Part shown: positions 6,356 through 13,401 of the stretch, piece by piece
Numbering within the stretch: the first letter of the stretch is position 1
How the letters are laid out: every line of letters begins with the position of its first letter
DNA from: Gammaproteobacteria bacterium
GTDB taxonomy: Bacteria > Gemmatimonadota > Gemmatimonadetes > Longimicrobiales > Gaopeijiaceae
Direction of reading: 5' to 3'
DNA length: 13,401 nt
Assembly (NCBI GenBank): GCA_024638345.1
Contig: JAHEKL010000048.1
Span: 1-13,401 of the forward strand
Translations under genes and position numbers: made by a program
The notes under the pieces: generated by a model
Databases searched by the model: none
What the model was told of the DNA's origin: nothing
What the model saw: only the letters and a program-made list of their open reading frames with translations

Positions 6356-6789
6356 GGATCGGCGTCATCCACGGGCCCAACCTCCAACTTCTCGGGAAGA
6401 GGGAGCCGGAGGTCTACGGAACCGCGACGCTCTCCGACGTGAACGAGGCGCTCGAACGGCTCGCCTCCGAGCTCGGTGTGACCCTCGAGACGATTCAGTC
6501 CAATCACGAGGGGGAGATCGTCGACTTCGTCTCCGACGCGGCGGGTCGAGTGGGGGGCTTCCTCATCAATCCCGGAGGTCTCACACATACCTCGGTCGTC
6601 CTGCGGGACGCGCTGGTGGGAGTGGAGCGACCCTTCGTGGAGGTGCACCTCTCCAATACGGCCGGTAGGGAGGAGTTCCGGAGACGCTCCTTCCTGTCTC
6701 CCGTAGCCTCCGGGGTCGTGCTCGGATTCGGGTTGCAGAGTTATCTCCTTGGTCTCCGAGGGCTGGTCGGCAAGCTCTCTGACGCCTGA
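6352..6789 (+). CDS. aroQ: 3-Dehydroquinate dehydratase, type II
   Basis: A 145-aa enzyme converting 3-dehydroquinate to 3-dehydroshikimate, step three of the shikimate pathway to aromatic amino acids. Active type II enzymes are dodecamers in the cytosol. Key residues are in place: GPNLQLLGKREPEVYG (8-23) with N10, R17 and catalytic Y22; SNHEGEIVD (50-58); INPGGLTHTS (72-81) with N73 and H79; VEVHLSN (96-102) with E97 and catalytic H99; R106 in REEFR; and SPVASGVVLGFG (116-127). Two positions differ from the usual family text: the common His-Ala after the SN-x motif is Ala-Gly here (SNTAGREEFR), and FRxHS is FRRRS. Neither is the catalytic Tyr/His pair, so activity is expected. ATG 6352 overlaps the upstream TGA. 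Confidence 0.97.
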   Translation: MRIGVIHGPNLQLLGKREPEVYGTATLSDVNEALERLASELGVTLETIQSNHEGEIVDFVSDAAGRVGGFLINPGGLTHTSVVLRDALVGVERPFVEVHLSNTAGREEFRRRSFLSPVASGVVLGFGLQSYLLGLRGLVGKLSDA

Positions 6790-6800
6790 CCTTGGCGTCA
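6780..6800 (+). promoter_or_regulatory. Perfect 7-bp hairpin spanning the aroQ stop codon
   Basis: TGACGCC (6780-6786) pairs with GGCGTCA (6794-6800) around the loop TGACCTT, which contains the aroQ TGA (6787-6789). No T-run follows. It sits 31 nt before the efp ATG and could be a partial terminator, an RNA processing or stability element, or a means to set efp levels independently. Pairing is seen directly; the role is inference. Confidence 0.5.
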
Positions 6801-6831
6801 CGCTCCACTCGGAACGCGCTCGGACGGTTAT

Positions 6832-7395
6832 ATGGCATCGACGGCTGATTTCAGAAACGGAATGGTACTGGAGATCGATGCGGTACTCTGGACCATCACC
6901 TACTTCCAGCACGTGAAGCCTGGAAAGGGTGGAGCGTTCGTCCGGACGAAGCTCAAGAACGTGCTGACTGGCCAGGTGGTCGAGAAGACCTTCCGTTCGG
7001 GGGAGAAGGTGACGAGCGTTCGGTTGCTGCGCCGACCCGTGACCTACAGCTACACGGACGGCCAGCTGTATCACTTCATGGATCAGGAGACATTCGAGAT
7101 GATCCCGATCTCGGGCGATCTGCTCGGGGCCGATCAACTGAAGTACCTGAAGGAGAACATGGAGTGCAGCGGTCTGATGCACGACGGGAAGGTCTTGGCG
7201 GTTGAGCTTCCGGACTTCGTAGAGCTCGATGTGACGCGAACGGACCCCGGTCTCAAGGGCGACACGGCTCAGGGCGGCAGCAAGCCGGCCACCCTCGAGA
7301 CCGGCGCCGAGATCCAGGTGCCTCTCTTCATCGAACAAGGCGACAGGGTGAAGGTGGACCGGCGCGAGGACAAATACCTGGAGCGAGTCACGTGA
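6832..7395 (+). CDS. efp: Translation elongation factor P
   Basis: A 187-aa factor that binds the ribosome between the P and E sites and relieves stalling at polyproline stretches. Three domains are visible: an N-terminal KOW-like domain (1-63), a central OB domain (about 70-128) and a C-terminal OB domain (130-187). The tip loop is HVKPGKGGAF (27-36) with lysine K32 at the position modified in many bacteria (Lys34 in E. coli). A Lys tip with the KPGKGGAF context fits either the EpmA-type beta-lysylation class or an unmodified class; no modification enzyme is in this window. The C-terminal signature DPGLKGDTAQGGSKPATLETG (138-158, one residue beyond the family core) is excellent. SD is weak (GGACGG before TTAT-ATG). 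The stop overlaps the accB GTG by 4 bp. Confidence 0.97.
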   Translation: MASTADFRNGMVLEIDAVLWTITYFQHVKPGKGGAFVRTKLKNVLTGQVVEKTFRSGEKVTSVRLLRRPVTYSYTDGQLYHFMDQETFEMIPISGDLLGADQLKYLKENMECSGLMHDGKVLAVELPDFVELDVTRTDPGLKGDTAQGGSKPATLETGAEIQVPLFIEQGDRVKVDRREDKYLERVT

Positions 7396-7868
7396 TCGAT
7401 CTCGACTTCATCGAGCGACTGATTCGTACCCTGGACGAGAGTGGACTCGACCACGTCGAGATCGAGCGTGGGGGGACGAGGCTGAGGGTCTCGAAGAGCC
7501 CGCCCGTTCAGGCGATCGAGGAAGCCGAGCCTACACACTCGACAGAGCCCATGGGATCGGAGCCACCCTCGGATCCCTCCATCGAGGCTCAGACCGAAGC
7601 CCCCGCGGCCAGCCCTTCCGTCGACGAGGACCTGGTCGAGATCACGTCTCCGATGGTCGGGACGTTCTACCGTTCACCGTCGCCTGGCACCGATCCCTTC
7701 ACTGATGTGGGTAGCCGCATCTCTGCCGGAGACGTCCTCTGTATCATCGAGGCGATGAAGCTCATGAACGAGCTGGAAGCGGAAGCCAGCGGGACCATTC
7801 ATCAGGTATGTGTCGGCGACGGGGAGCCGGTCGAGTACGGACAGGTCCTGTTTCGGCTTCGACCCTGA
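7392..7868 (+). CDS. accB: Biotin carboxyl carrier protein of acetyl-CoA carboxylase
   Basis: A 158-aa carrier that holds biotin on a swinging domain and passes the carboxyl group from biotin carboxylase to the carboxyltransferase, the first committed step of fatty acid synthesis. The N-terminal helical region (1-35, DFIERLIRTLDESGLDHVE) is typical of AccB. A Pro/Ala/Glu/Ser-rich flexible linker follows (36-80). The biotinyl domain is 81-158, with SPMVGTFYRSPSPG (86-99) and the biotinylation motif EAMKLMNE with K123. The GTG start at 7392 overlaps the efp stop (GTGA), with GGAG at 7380-7383 giving 8-nt spacing. accC follows after 24 nt, so the two subunits are likely co-expressed. Confidence 0.97.
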   Translation: MIDLDFIERLIRTLDESGLDHVEIERGGTRLRVSKSPPVQAIEEAEPTHSTEPMGSEPPSDPSIEAQTEAPAASPSVDEDLVEITSPMVGTFYRSPSPGTDPFTDVGSRISAGDVLCIIEAMKLMNELEAEASGTIHQVCVGDGEPVEYGQVLFRLRP

Positions 7869-7892
7869 AGCCCCGCTCCTTCAAAGGTCACC

Positions 7893-9248
7893 GTGTTTAG
7901 GAAGGTTCTCATCGCGAACCGGGGGGAGATCGCCCTCCGGGTCATCCGCGCCTGCCAGGAGCTGGGGGTTTCGACGGTCGCCGTCTATTCGGAGGCGGAC
8001 GCGGAGTCCCTCCATGTGCGCTTCGCGGACGAGGAGGTCTGCATCGGTCCCCCCCGGTCGTCGGAGTCGTATCTCAACGTTCCGAGGATCATCGCGGCAG
8101 CGGAGATCACGGGAGCGGAGGCGATCCATCCAGGATACGGCTTCCTGGCCGAAAACGCGGAGTTCGCCGAGATCTGCGCACGCTCTGGCATCACGTTCAT
8201 AGGGCCGTCCGCGGACCAGATCCGAGCAATGGGGGACAAGGCGACCGCACGCCAGTCGATGATCGACGCCGGGGTCCCGGTCGTACCCGGATCGAAGGGG
8301 GAGGTCCGGGACGCCGAGGAGGCCGCCCGCATCGCGGAAGAGATCGGGTTCCCCGTGATGATCAAGGCCTCCGCCGGGGGCGGTGGGAAGGGAATGCGGG
8401 TCTCCAAGGACCCCGATTCCTTTCTTCGGCTCCTTCGGGCGGCTCAGAACGAGGCCGACTCGGCTTTCGGCGACTCCTCCGTCTACCTCGAGAAGTACGT
8501 GGACCGCCCGCGGCACGTGGAGATCCAGGTGTTTGGGGACACCCATGGTAGAGTGGTTCACCTTGGTGAGCGGGACTGCTCCGTACAGCGGCGACATCAG
8601 AAGCTGATCGAGGAAGCTCCATCTCCGGCGATGACACCCGAGCGACGCGAGGAGATGGGGGCGGCCGCCGTCAATGCGGCGGAGGCGATCGGCTACGTGG
8701 GCGCCGGCACGGTCGAGTTCCTCCTCGACAAGGACGGCTCGCACTACTTCATCGAGATGAACACCCGGATTCAGGTCGAGCACCCGGTCACCGAGGTCAC
8801 GACGGGCTTCGACCTGGTGAAGGAGCAGATCCTGGTGGCGGCCGGCGAGCCACTCTCGTTCCCGCCGGAGCCAGCAGTGCTGCGTGGCCACACCTTCGAG
8901 TTCCGTATCAACGCAGAGAACCCGGACAAGAACTTCCAGCCTTCACCTGGTCAAATCACGACCTTCCACCCGCCCGGCGGGCCCGGCGTGCGACTCGATA
9001 CGCACGTGTACGCGGGCTATCACGTGCCCCCTTTCTACGATTCGCTACTGGCGAAGCTGATCGTGAGTGGAAAGACGCGCGACGAGGCCCTGGTCCGCGC
9101 GAGGTACGCCCTGCGCTCGTTCGTCATCGAAGGAGTGTCGACGACCATCCCTTTCCTCGCCGAGCTGGTTCAAGACGAGGCGTTCCAGCAGGGCGAGATC
9201 GACACGCACTTCGTCGAGCGCTTCTTGGCCCAGCGGGGCGGGGCGTGA
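7893..9248 (+). CDS. accC: Biotin carboxylase subunit of acetyl-CoA carboxylase
   Basis: A 451-aa ATP-grasp enzyme that carboxylates biotin on AccB using ATP and bicarbonate. The N-terminal domain begins FRKVLIANRGEIALRVIRAC. The ATP-grasp region has K116, K158 and the glycine-rich loop AGGGGKGMR (161-169). Downstream are the HLGERDCSVQRRHQKLIEEAPS block with K237, the FIEMNTRIQVEHPVTE block with E288, N290 and R292 (the same numbers as in E. coli AccC), and R338 in FEFRINAE. The C-terminal domain (about 330-451) completes the fold and length matches the usual 445-455 aa. The GTG start has AAAGGT 4 nt upstream. The carboxyltransferase genes (accA, accD) are not in the window. Confidence 0.98.
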   Translation: MFRKVLIANRGEIALRVIRACQELGVSTVAVYSEADAESLHVRFADEEVCIGPPRSSESYLNVPRIIAAAEITGAEAIHPGYGFLAENAEFAEICARSGITFIGPSADQIRAMGDKATARQSMIDAGVPVVPGSKGEVRDAEEAARIAEEIGFPVMIKASAGGGGKGMRVSKDPDSFLRLLRAAQNEADSAFGDSSVYLEKYVDRPRHVEIQVFGDTHGRVVHLGERDCSVQRRHQKLIEEAPSPAMTPERREEMGAAAVNAAEAIGYVGAGTVEFLLDKDGSHYFIEMNTRIQVEHPVTEVTTGFDLVKEQILVAAGEPLSFPPEPAVLRGHTFEFRINAENPDKNFQPSPGQITTFHPPGGPGVRLDTHVYAGYHVPPFYDSLLAKLIVSGKTRDEALVRARYALRSFVIEGVSTTIPFLAELVQDEAFQQGEIDTHFVERFLAQRGGA

Positions 9249-9257
9249 GCGTGAGGA

Positions 9258-9276
9258 GCGGCTCGGAGCGAGTCGC
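9258..9276 (+). terminator. Possible hairpin after accC
   Basis: GCGGCTC (9258-9264) can pair with GAGTCGC (9270-9276) around loop GGAGC, with one G-U pair. It begins 10 nt after the accC stop and precedes comB. There is no T-run; it may attenuate read-through or protect the accC 3' end. Confidence 0.35.
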
Positions 9277-9315
9277 CCGGGCGTCCTGCTTCGGCGCGCC
9301 AGCGACTAGTAGCCC

Positions 9316-10044
9316 GTGATCAAGGTCGAAACCTTTCATTCCGGAGCCGACGTAGACCCTGGCCGGATGCCGGGCGCGACGGCGGTGGTCATCGACGTGA
9401 TCAGGGCTACGTCCACCATCGTGGAGGCCTTGGCCTCCGGGGCTCGCGCCGTGTATCCGACGCTCTCCAGCGACGAGGCGATTCGGCTCGTGAACTCGCT
9501 CGGACGGGAGGACACGCTCCTGTGCGGAGAGCGGAAGGGTCTGAGGATTGAAGGCTTCGATCTGGGAAACTCGCCGCTGGAGTTCACTCCCGAACGTGTT
9601 GCGGACAAGAGGCTGGTCATGAGCACGACCAACGGCACCCGGGCGTTTCTGGCATCCGAAGATGCCGACCGCGTGGTGGCCGCGTCCCTGCTCAACCTCT
9701 CCGCTGTCAGTCTCACGGTGCGAGAATCGGACCGATTGGTGTTCGTGTGTGCGGGGAAGGAGGACAGGTTCTCACTCGACGACGCCCTGTGCGCGGGTCT
9801 GATCATCGAGAAGCTGTCCAACGCCGAGGATGCCGAGGTTCAGCTCGACGACGCCTCGAAGGCCGCAGTCGCCCTGGCGAAGGCATATCCCGTCGAGCCA
9901 CAGCTTCTGAGCCAGACGGCAGCCGGTGCCGCACTGGTAAAGGTCGGGCTCGGAGCCGATCTTGAACGGTGTGCCGACGTCGACCGCTACTCGCTCGTTC
10001 CCGAGATGCACGAACGGATAATCCGCCTTCCCGACGACGTGTGA
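9316..10044 (+). CDS. comB: ComB-family 2-phosphosulfolactate phosphatase
   Basis: A 242-aa protein of the ComB family. The founding enzyme removes phosphate from (R)-2-phospho-3-sulfolactate in coenzyme M synthesis of methanogens and needs Mg2+. Family blocks are all visible: VVIDVIRATSTIVEAL (24-39), CGERKGLRIEGFDLGNSP (70-87), MSTTNGTRA (102-110), FVCAGKEDRFSLDDALCAG (143-161) and DVDRYSLVPEM (221-231). Length is normal and the core is intact. A stop (TAG, 9310-9312) lies in frame just before the GTG, so this start is the earliest possible; no SD is evident. No coenzyme M or sulfolactate genes flank it, so the true substrate here is open. It sits between accC and ftsK on the same strand. 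Family membership is certain; the reaction in this organism is inferred. Confidence 0.9.
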   Translation: MIKVETFHSGADVDPGRMPGATAVVIDVIRATSTIVEALASGARAVYPTLSSDEAIRLVNSLGREDTLLCGERKGLRIEGFDLGNSPLEFTPERVADKRLVMSTTNGTRAFLASEDADRVVAASLLNLSAVSLTVRESDRLVFVCAGKEDRFSLDDALCAGLIIEKLSNAEDAEVQLDDASKAAVALAKAYPVEPQLLSQTAAGAALVKVGLGADLERCADVDRYSLVPEMHERIIRLPDDV

Positions 10045-10081
10045 CCGTCATTTCACGTCGCTCTCCCCGGCGGGGCCCGGA

Positions 10082-12364
10082 ATGCTGAAGCCCGATCAGA
10101 CGCGGGAGCTCGCCGGGGTCAGCCTTGTCGCGCTCGCGATCTTGATGCTGCTGGCGCTCGTGCCCGTGCAGACGCTCGGCTCCGTCGGGGCCGACTGGTT
10201 CGATTCGGGCAACATGATGGGTCCTCTTGGAGCCCTCATTCGGACCGTCGCCGTGTCCGTTCTGGGAGTGTCCGCGGTGCTCCTACCGTTGCTCGTGGGC
10301 CTCGCTGGCGTCCACTTCGTCGGCTGGATCGATCGGGAACCAGCCATTCGCCTTGGGATCCTGGGCGGGGGGCTCTTGCTCCTCGTGCCCTCCGTCATTC
10401 ACCTGCTCACGTCTGGCAGTCAGGCTCCGGGCTGGCTGGGCGCGACGATCGGACGTCCGCTGGTAGGCCTCGCGGGGCCTTTCGGCGCCGGATTCATTCT
10501 ACTGGTCCTCGTGGTCCTGCTCTTCCTGGCCACTCTCGGTTGGAATCCGCTCTCCCGCCCCAAGAACTGGATCGTCGGTGCGGCGACGACCGGCTGGCGC
10601 TCGCTGAGCGACTGGCTCGAAGGGCGAGGCATGCCCGATCTCTGGTCGGAGACTCGGCTTCCCGACCCGATCGTCGAGGAGTCCTCCGTCGCCGAGGGGC
10701 ACATCGACACGGAGGGGAGGCCGACACCGAAGCGGGGACGGGGTTCGAAGAAGGGCGCGAAGGGTACCGGTCAGCTGACCCTGCCCGATCCACTCGATCC
10801 GCGGGATCGAGAGAACACCGAGCTTCCGCCCATGGAGCTGCTGACCCCCGCGACCGGAGAGCACCTCGACGACATGAAGCGGGATCTGGATGCGCTCGGA
10901 GAGGTTCTGGTGGAAAAGCTCAGGACGTTCAACGTCGAGAGTGAGCTCGGGGGACGGACGACGGGACCGGTCGTGACCCAGTTCGAGGTGGTTCCGGCTC
11001 CGGGGGTCAAGGTCAACCGGATCGCGAACCTCGATCGGGACCTGGCCCTCGCCATGCGCGCCCGGACCGTCCGTATCGTTGCCCCGATTCCGGGGAAGGG
11101 CGCGGTGGGCGTCGAGATCCCGAACCCAGTGCCGGTGACCGTGCAGGTTCGCGAGATCCTAGAAAGCCCGGCCTTCCAGAGATCCAGGGCGGAGCTGCCC
11201 TTGGCGCTCGGAAAGGATCTTCACGGAGCACCCTACGTCGCCGACCTGGCGAAGATGCCCCATTGCCTGATCGCGGGGGCGACCGGCTCGGGCAAATCGG
11301 TTTGTCTCAACGCGATCATCACATCCCTCGTGTATCGACACGCTCCCGAAACGCTCCGATTGCTCTTGATCGATCCCAAGATGGTCGAGCTCACGACCTA
11401 CGGGGATCTCCCCCACCTACGTCATCCGGTGGTCACCGATCCGAAGGACGCGGCCGGCGTCCTGAAGTGGGCGATGTTGGAGATGGATCGGCGGTATGCG
11501 CTGCTCTCGGAAAACGGGGTCCGCTCGATCGGTGAGTTCAACCGCCGAGTCAGGAGCGGGGCGCCGCTGCGCCGCGTGAACCCCGTGGGAGACGAGGGAG
11601 ACCCGGATCGGTGGATCTACACCGACGGGATCGTGCCCTTCGTTGTGCTCGTGATCGACGAGCTCGCGGACCTGATGATGAGCGTTCAGAGCGAGGTCGA
11701 GAAGCCGCTCACCTTGCTCGCGCAGAAGGCGCGGGCGATCGGGCTGCACCTCCTGGTGGCCACCCAGCGACCCTCCGTGAACGTGATCACGGGTCTGATC
11801 AAGGCCAACTTTCCGTGCCGTATCGCCTTCCGAGTCGCCTCGAAGACCGACTCGCGGACGATTTTGGACCAGAACGGCGCAGACGCGCTGCTCGGAAACG
11901 GCGACATGCTCTTCCTGCCGCCCGGTCAGAGCTCCCCGATCCGTATGCAGGGTGCGTTCATCTCCACGGACGAGACGGGGCGGCTGATCGAATGGTACCG
12001 AGATCGACGTGAGAGAATGGCGGCAGAGGGTGAAGCGCCGACGGTCGCCGGAGAAGAGGACGACATTCTCGAGCTCGTTCGCGTTCGGGAAGCCGAGGAG
12101 GCGTCCGGTGAGGATGAGTCGCTCAGTGGGGACTGGGACGAGTACTTCCGGGAAGCCGCAGAGCTCTGCATCCGCACGGGACAAGGCTCGACTTCCCTTC
12201 TGCAGCGCAAGCTCAGGATCGGCTACGGGCGGGCGGCGCGAATCGTGGACCAACTGCACGACGCCGGGGTGCTCGGGCCACCGGACGGGTCGAAGCCTCG
12301 TGAAGTGCTGATGAGCCACGACCAGTTCGACCGGATGATGTCGGGAGCCCAGGCCGAGGGTTGA
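10082..12364 (+). CDS. ftsK: FtsK/SpoIIIE-type DNA translocase
   Basis: A 760-aa septal DNA pump that moves chromosome ends during division and, with XerCD, helps resolve dimers. Four membrane helices lie at about 11-31, 49-81, 89-110 and 125-153. A charged linker follows (about 160-260, with the KRGRGSKKGAKG cluster). The motor has an alpha/beta region with GPVVTQFEV, Walker A GATGSGKS (399-406), Walker B VLVIDELADLMM with D526 and E527, ATQRPSVNVITGLIKANFP, and GNGDMLFLPPG. The C-terminal winged-helix gamma domain (about 690-750; GSTSLLQRKLRIGYGRAARIVDQL) is the part that reads polar DNA motifs in other species. Overall size is closer to SpoIIIE than to long enteric FtsK. SD is poor; ATG 10082 fits the start of helix 1. 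comB lies 37 nt upstream. Confidence 0.97.
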   Translation: MLKPDQTRELAGVSLVALAILMLLALVPVQTLGSVGADWFDSGNMMGPLGALIRTVAVSVLGVSAVLLPLLVGLAGVHFVGWIDREPAIRLGILGGGLLLLVPSVIHLLTSGSQAPGWLGATIGRPLVGLAGPFGAGFILLVLVVLLFLATLGWNPLSRPKNWIVGAATTGWRSLSDWLEGRGMPDLWSETRLPDPIVEESSVAEGHIDTEGRPTPKRGRGSKKGAKGTGQLTLPDPLDPRDRENTELPPMELLTPATGEHLDDMKRDLDALGEVLVEKLRTFNVESELGGRTTGPVVTQFEVVPAPGVKVNRIANLDRDLALAMRARTVRIVAPIPGKGAVGVEIPNPVPVTVQVREILESPAFQRSRAELPLALGKDLHGAPYVADLAKMPHCLIAGATGSGKSVCLNAIITSLVYRHAPETLRLLLIDPKMVELTTYGDLPHLRHPVVTDPKDAAGVLKWAMLEMDRRYALLSENGVRSIGEFNRRVRSGAPLRRVNPVGDEGDPDRWIYTDGIVPFVVLVIDELADLMMSVQSEVEKPLTLLAQKARAIGLHLLVATQRPSVNVITGLIKANFPCRIAFRVASKTDSRTILDQNGADALLGNGDMLFLPPGQSSPIRMQGAFISTDETGRLIEWYRDRRERMAAEGEAPTVAGEEDDILELVRVREAEEASGEDESLSGDWDEYFREAAELCIRTGQGSTSLLQRKLRIGYGRAARIVDQLHDAGVLGPPDGSKPREVLMSHDQFDRMMSGAQAEG

Positions 12365-12392
12365 GCTTCCCGAATCGAGGCGGGCCGGCCGG

Positions 12393-12905
12393 TCAGTCCA
12401 CCTCGACCAACTCCACGTCGAATACCAGCACGGCGTTCGGGGGGATAACGCCCCCGGCCCCCTGAGCGCCGTAGGCGAGATGTGGGGGGACCACCAGCGT
12501 CCGGCTTCCGCCGACCCGCATGCCGAGCAAACCCAAGTCCCAGCCGGGAATGACCTGACCCACCCCCAGGAGGACCGAAAAAGGAGCTCGGTCTCGGCTG
12601 CTGTCGAAGCTCGTGCCGTCGGGGAGGTAGCCGGTGTAGTGCACACTCACCGTCGCGCCCGGCTCGGCCTCTGCACCGCCTCCAGCCGGACGGTCTACGC
12701 AGTACAGGCCTTCCGCCAGCACCGTCATGCCGTCGAAGTCGATGCCCAGATCAGAGTCGTACACCAGGGTCGTAGGATCCACCGAGGCCTCGGGAACGGC
12801 CGGTCCGAGACCGGAGGCACCGATCGGTGGGCAGACCGAGGACTCGGCGCAGGCAGCCGACGCCGTCAGGACCACGAGGGCCAAAGCGGGAGATCTCTTT
12901 CGCAC
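12393..12905 (-). CDS. FKBP-type peptidyl-prolyl isomerase, exported (possible lipoprotein)
   Basis: A 170-aa protein that isomerises prolyl bonds, probably in the periplasm. It starts with MRKRSPALALVVLTASAAC, a basic then hydrophobic signal sequence. Cys19 after SAA is a weak lipobox, so lipid anchoring is possible; cleavage by signal peptidase I is the alternative. Residues 20-75 are a linker without recognised domain. The FKBP domain (about 80-170) is complete: VHYTGYLPDGTSFDSS (88-103), VIPGWDLGLLGM (118-129), PHLAYG (141-146), GGVIPPNAVLVFDVEL (151-166). The usual ligand-pocket residues are present (Y90, F100, D101, F109, V118, I119, W122, Y145, I154, F162), so it should be active. GTG 12905 is the first start after an in-frame stop at 12926-12924. 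It converges on ftsK (28-nt gap) and diverges from lolA. Confidence 0.93.
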   Translation of the reverse strand: MRKRSPALALVVLTASAACAESSVCPPIGASGLGPAVPEASVDPTTLVYDSDLGIDFDGMTVLAEGLYCVDRPAGGGAEAEPGATVSVHYTGYLPDGTSFDSSRDRAPFSVLLGVGQVIPGWDLGLLGMRVGGSRTLVVPPHLAYGAQGAGGVIPPNAVLVFDVELVEVD

Positions 12906-12963
12906 GAGCCGACGTACCCCGAATCAGGAGGCCGGTTCGAGGCATTGGGCGAGATGGGACCCG

Positions 12964-12976
12964 CCGAACGTTTCGG
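12964..12976. promoter_or_regulatory. Inverted repeat in FKBP-lolA divergent spacer
   Basis: CCGAA (12964-12968) and TTCGG (12972-12976) flank CGT, a near-palindrome in the 93-nt spacer between two divergent genes. It might be an operator, or chance in GC-rich DNA. No clear -35/-10 pair was found here. Confidence 0.25.
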
Positions 12977-12998
12977 ACCGGGACCGGGTACACCGGGC

Positions 12999-13401
12999 AT
13001 GATCCGAAAGCCCATGGCCCTCGGCCGTCTCTTCGCTGCATCGCTGATCGCTCTCGGGGGAGCGCCGGCTCCGGTCGCCGCACAGGGCGCGAGCGCCATT
13101 CTCGACCGTGCTGCCGAGAGATACGGCTCTCTAGGCGGCTTCTGTGCCCGATTCGAGCAGACGATCGACGTCACCCTCCTGAGGGAGGTGAAGGAGAGCG
13201 AGGGCGAGCTGTGTCAGCAGCGTCCCGACAACTTCGAGATGCGGTTCACAGATCCCGAAGGAGACCGTATCGTCGCGGACGGCAGCGACCTTTGGGTGTA
13301 CTTCCCCAGCACGGACGACGGTCAGGTGTTTCGCACGCCCCTCGCCGAGGCCGGAGGGCGATTCGATCTGCACCGCGAATTCCTGTCCGATCCCGGCGAG
13401 C
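12999..13401 (+). CDS. lolA: Outer-membrane lipoprotein carrier protein LolA (5' part, cut by window end)
   Basis: The frame runs from ATG 12999 off the right edge, giving the first 134 residues. LolA carries lipoproteins through the periplasm to the outer membrane. A signal peptide is visible (MIRKPMALGRLFAASLIALG, then a cut likely after APVAA at residue 28). The mature part has the family pattern: ILDRAAERYGSLGGFCARFEQT (34-55, two residues beyond the core), an antiparallel strand GELCQQRPDNFEMRF (69-83), then DPEGDRIVADGSDLWVYFP (85-103) and QVFRTPL (109-115). The start could also be ATG 13014, five codons later; neither has a strong SD. Two cysteines (C49, C72) fall on what should be neighbouring strands. 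In many Gram-negative bacteria lolA lies next to ftsK; here FKBP on the opposite strand separates them. Confidence 0.88.
   Translation, partial: MIRKPMALGRLFAASLIALGGAPAPVAAQGASAILDRAAERYGSLGGFCARFEQTIDVTLLREVKESEGELCQQRPDNFEMRFTDPEGDRIVADGSDLWVYFPSTDDGQVFRTPLAEAGGRFDLHREFLSDPGE

Noticed and set aside
6346..7338. 330-codon antisense frame over aroQ and efp
   Set aside because: Both genes beneath are certain; the antisense translation has no domain pattern.
7881..8891. 336-codon antisense frame over accC
   Set aside because: Shadow of the highly conserved accC coding strand; no family features.
9294..9301. GGCGCGCC palindromes (also at 2742-2749)
   Set aside because: Short GC-only palindromes occur by chance at this base composition; no partner repeat or site structure around them.
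10065..10075. CCCC-GGC-GGGG mini hairpin before ftsK
   Set aside because: Only 4 bp with a 3-nt loop; such pairs are common by chance in GC-rich spacers.
11417..12646. 409-codon antisense frame across ftsK and FKBP
   Set aside because: It covers the ftsK motor on the opposite strand and the FKBP gene in another frame; no plausible start signal or domain.
1..13401. Mobile element, CRISPR, toxin-antitoxin, defence or biosynthetic cluster
   Set aside because: I looked for transposase or integrase motifs, direct repeat arrays and small paired genes and found none; genes are core functions with uniform coding style.

Overview
The window is a GC-rich, densely packed bacterial chromosome segment of housekeeping genes. 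I see no phage, insertion sequence, CRISPR array, tRNA or rRNA. The genes point to a didermic bacterium: LolA and a SurA/PpiD-type periplasmic chaperone imply an outer membrane. The general style and order (paired acidic TPR proteins, a long-chain polyprenyl synthase, a small DUF4321-like membrane protein, tatA, a PpiD-like protein, then aroQ-efp-accB-accC) best fits Gemmatimonadota or a close FCB-group relative. That assignment is inference from gene content, not from a phylogenetic marker search.

Left part (1-3057, + strand): a TPR protein whose frame is open to the left edge, an all-trans polyprenyl diphosphate synthase (quinone side chain or related lipid), a two-helix DUF4321-like membrane protein, and tatA with a near-perfect Shine-Dalgarno (SD). 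A hairpin lies between the last two genes. A PpiD-like chaperone on the - strand (3094-4950) converges on tatA, with a GC-rich hairpin between the two stop codons.

Centre (5132-9248, + strand): a recognisable sigma70-type promoter precedes a run of closely linked genes. These are a second acidic TPR protein, aroQ (shikimate pathway), efp (translation of polyproline stretches), and accB and accC (acetyl-CoA carboxylase, first step of fatty acid synthesis). TPR/aroQ and efp/accB share 4-bp stop/start overlaps, which suggests translational coupling. A 7-bp perfect hairpin spans the aroQ stop codon.

Right part (9316-13401): comB (2-phosphosulfolactate phosphatase family) and ftsK (DNA translocase) on the + strand, an FKBP-type prolyl isomerase with a signal sequence on the - strand, and the 5' part of lolA on the + strand, cut by the window end. 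ftsK and lolA are neighbours in many Gram-negative bacteria; here an oppositely oriented FKBP gene separates them.

I did not find a convincing new biological system. The points most worth a second look are start-site corrections (one apparent TTG start is really a -35 box), several intercistronic RNA hairpins at gene junctions, an isolated comB, the two-parvulin layout of the PpiD-like protein, and a cysteine pair in LolA.
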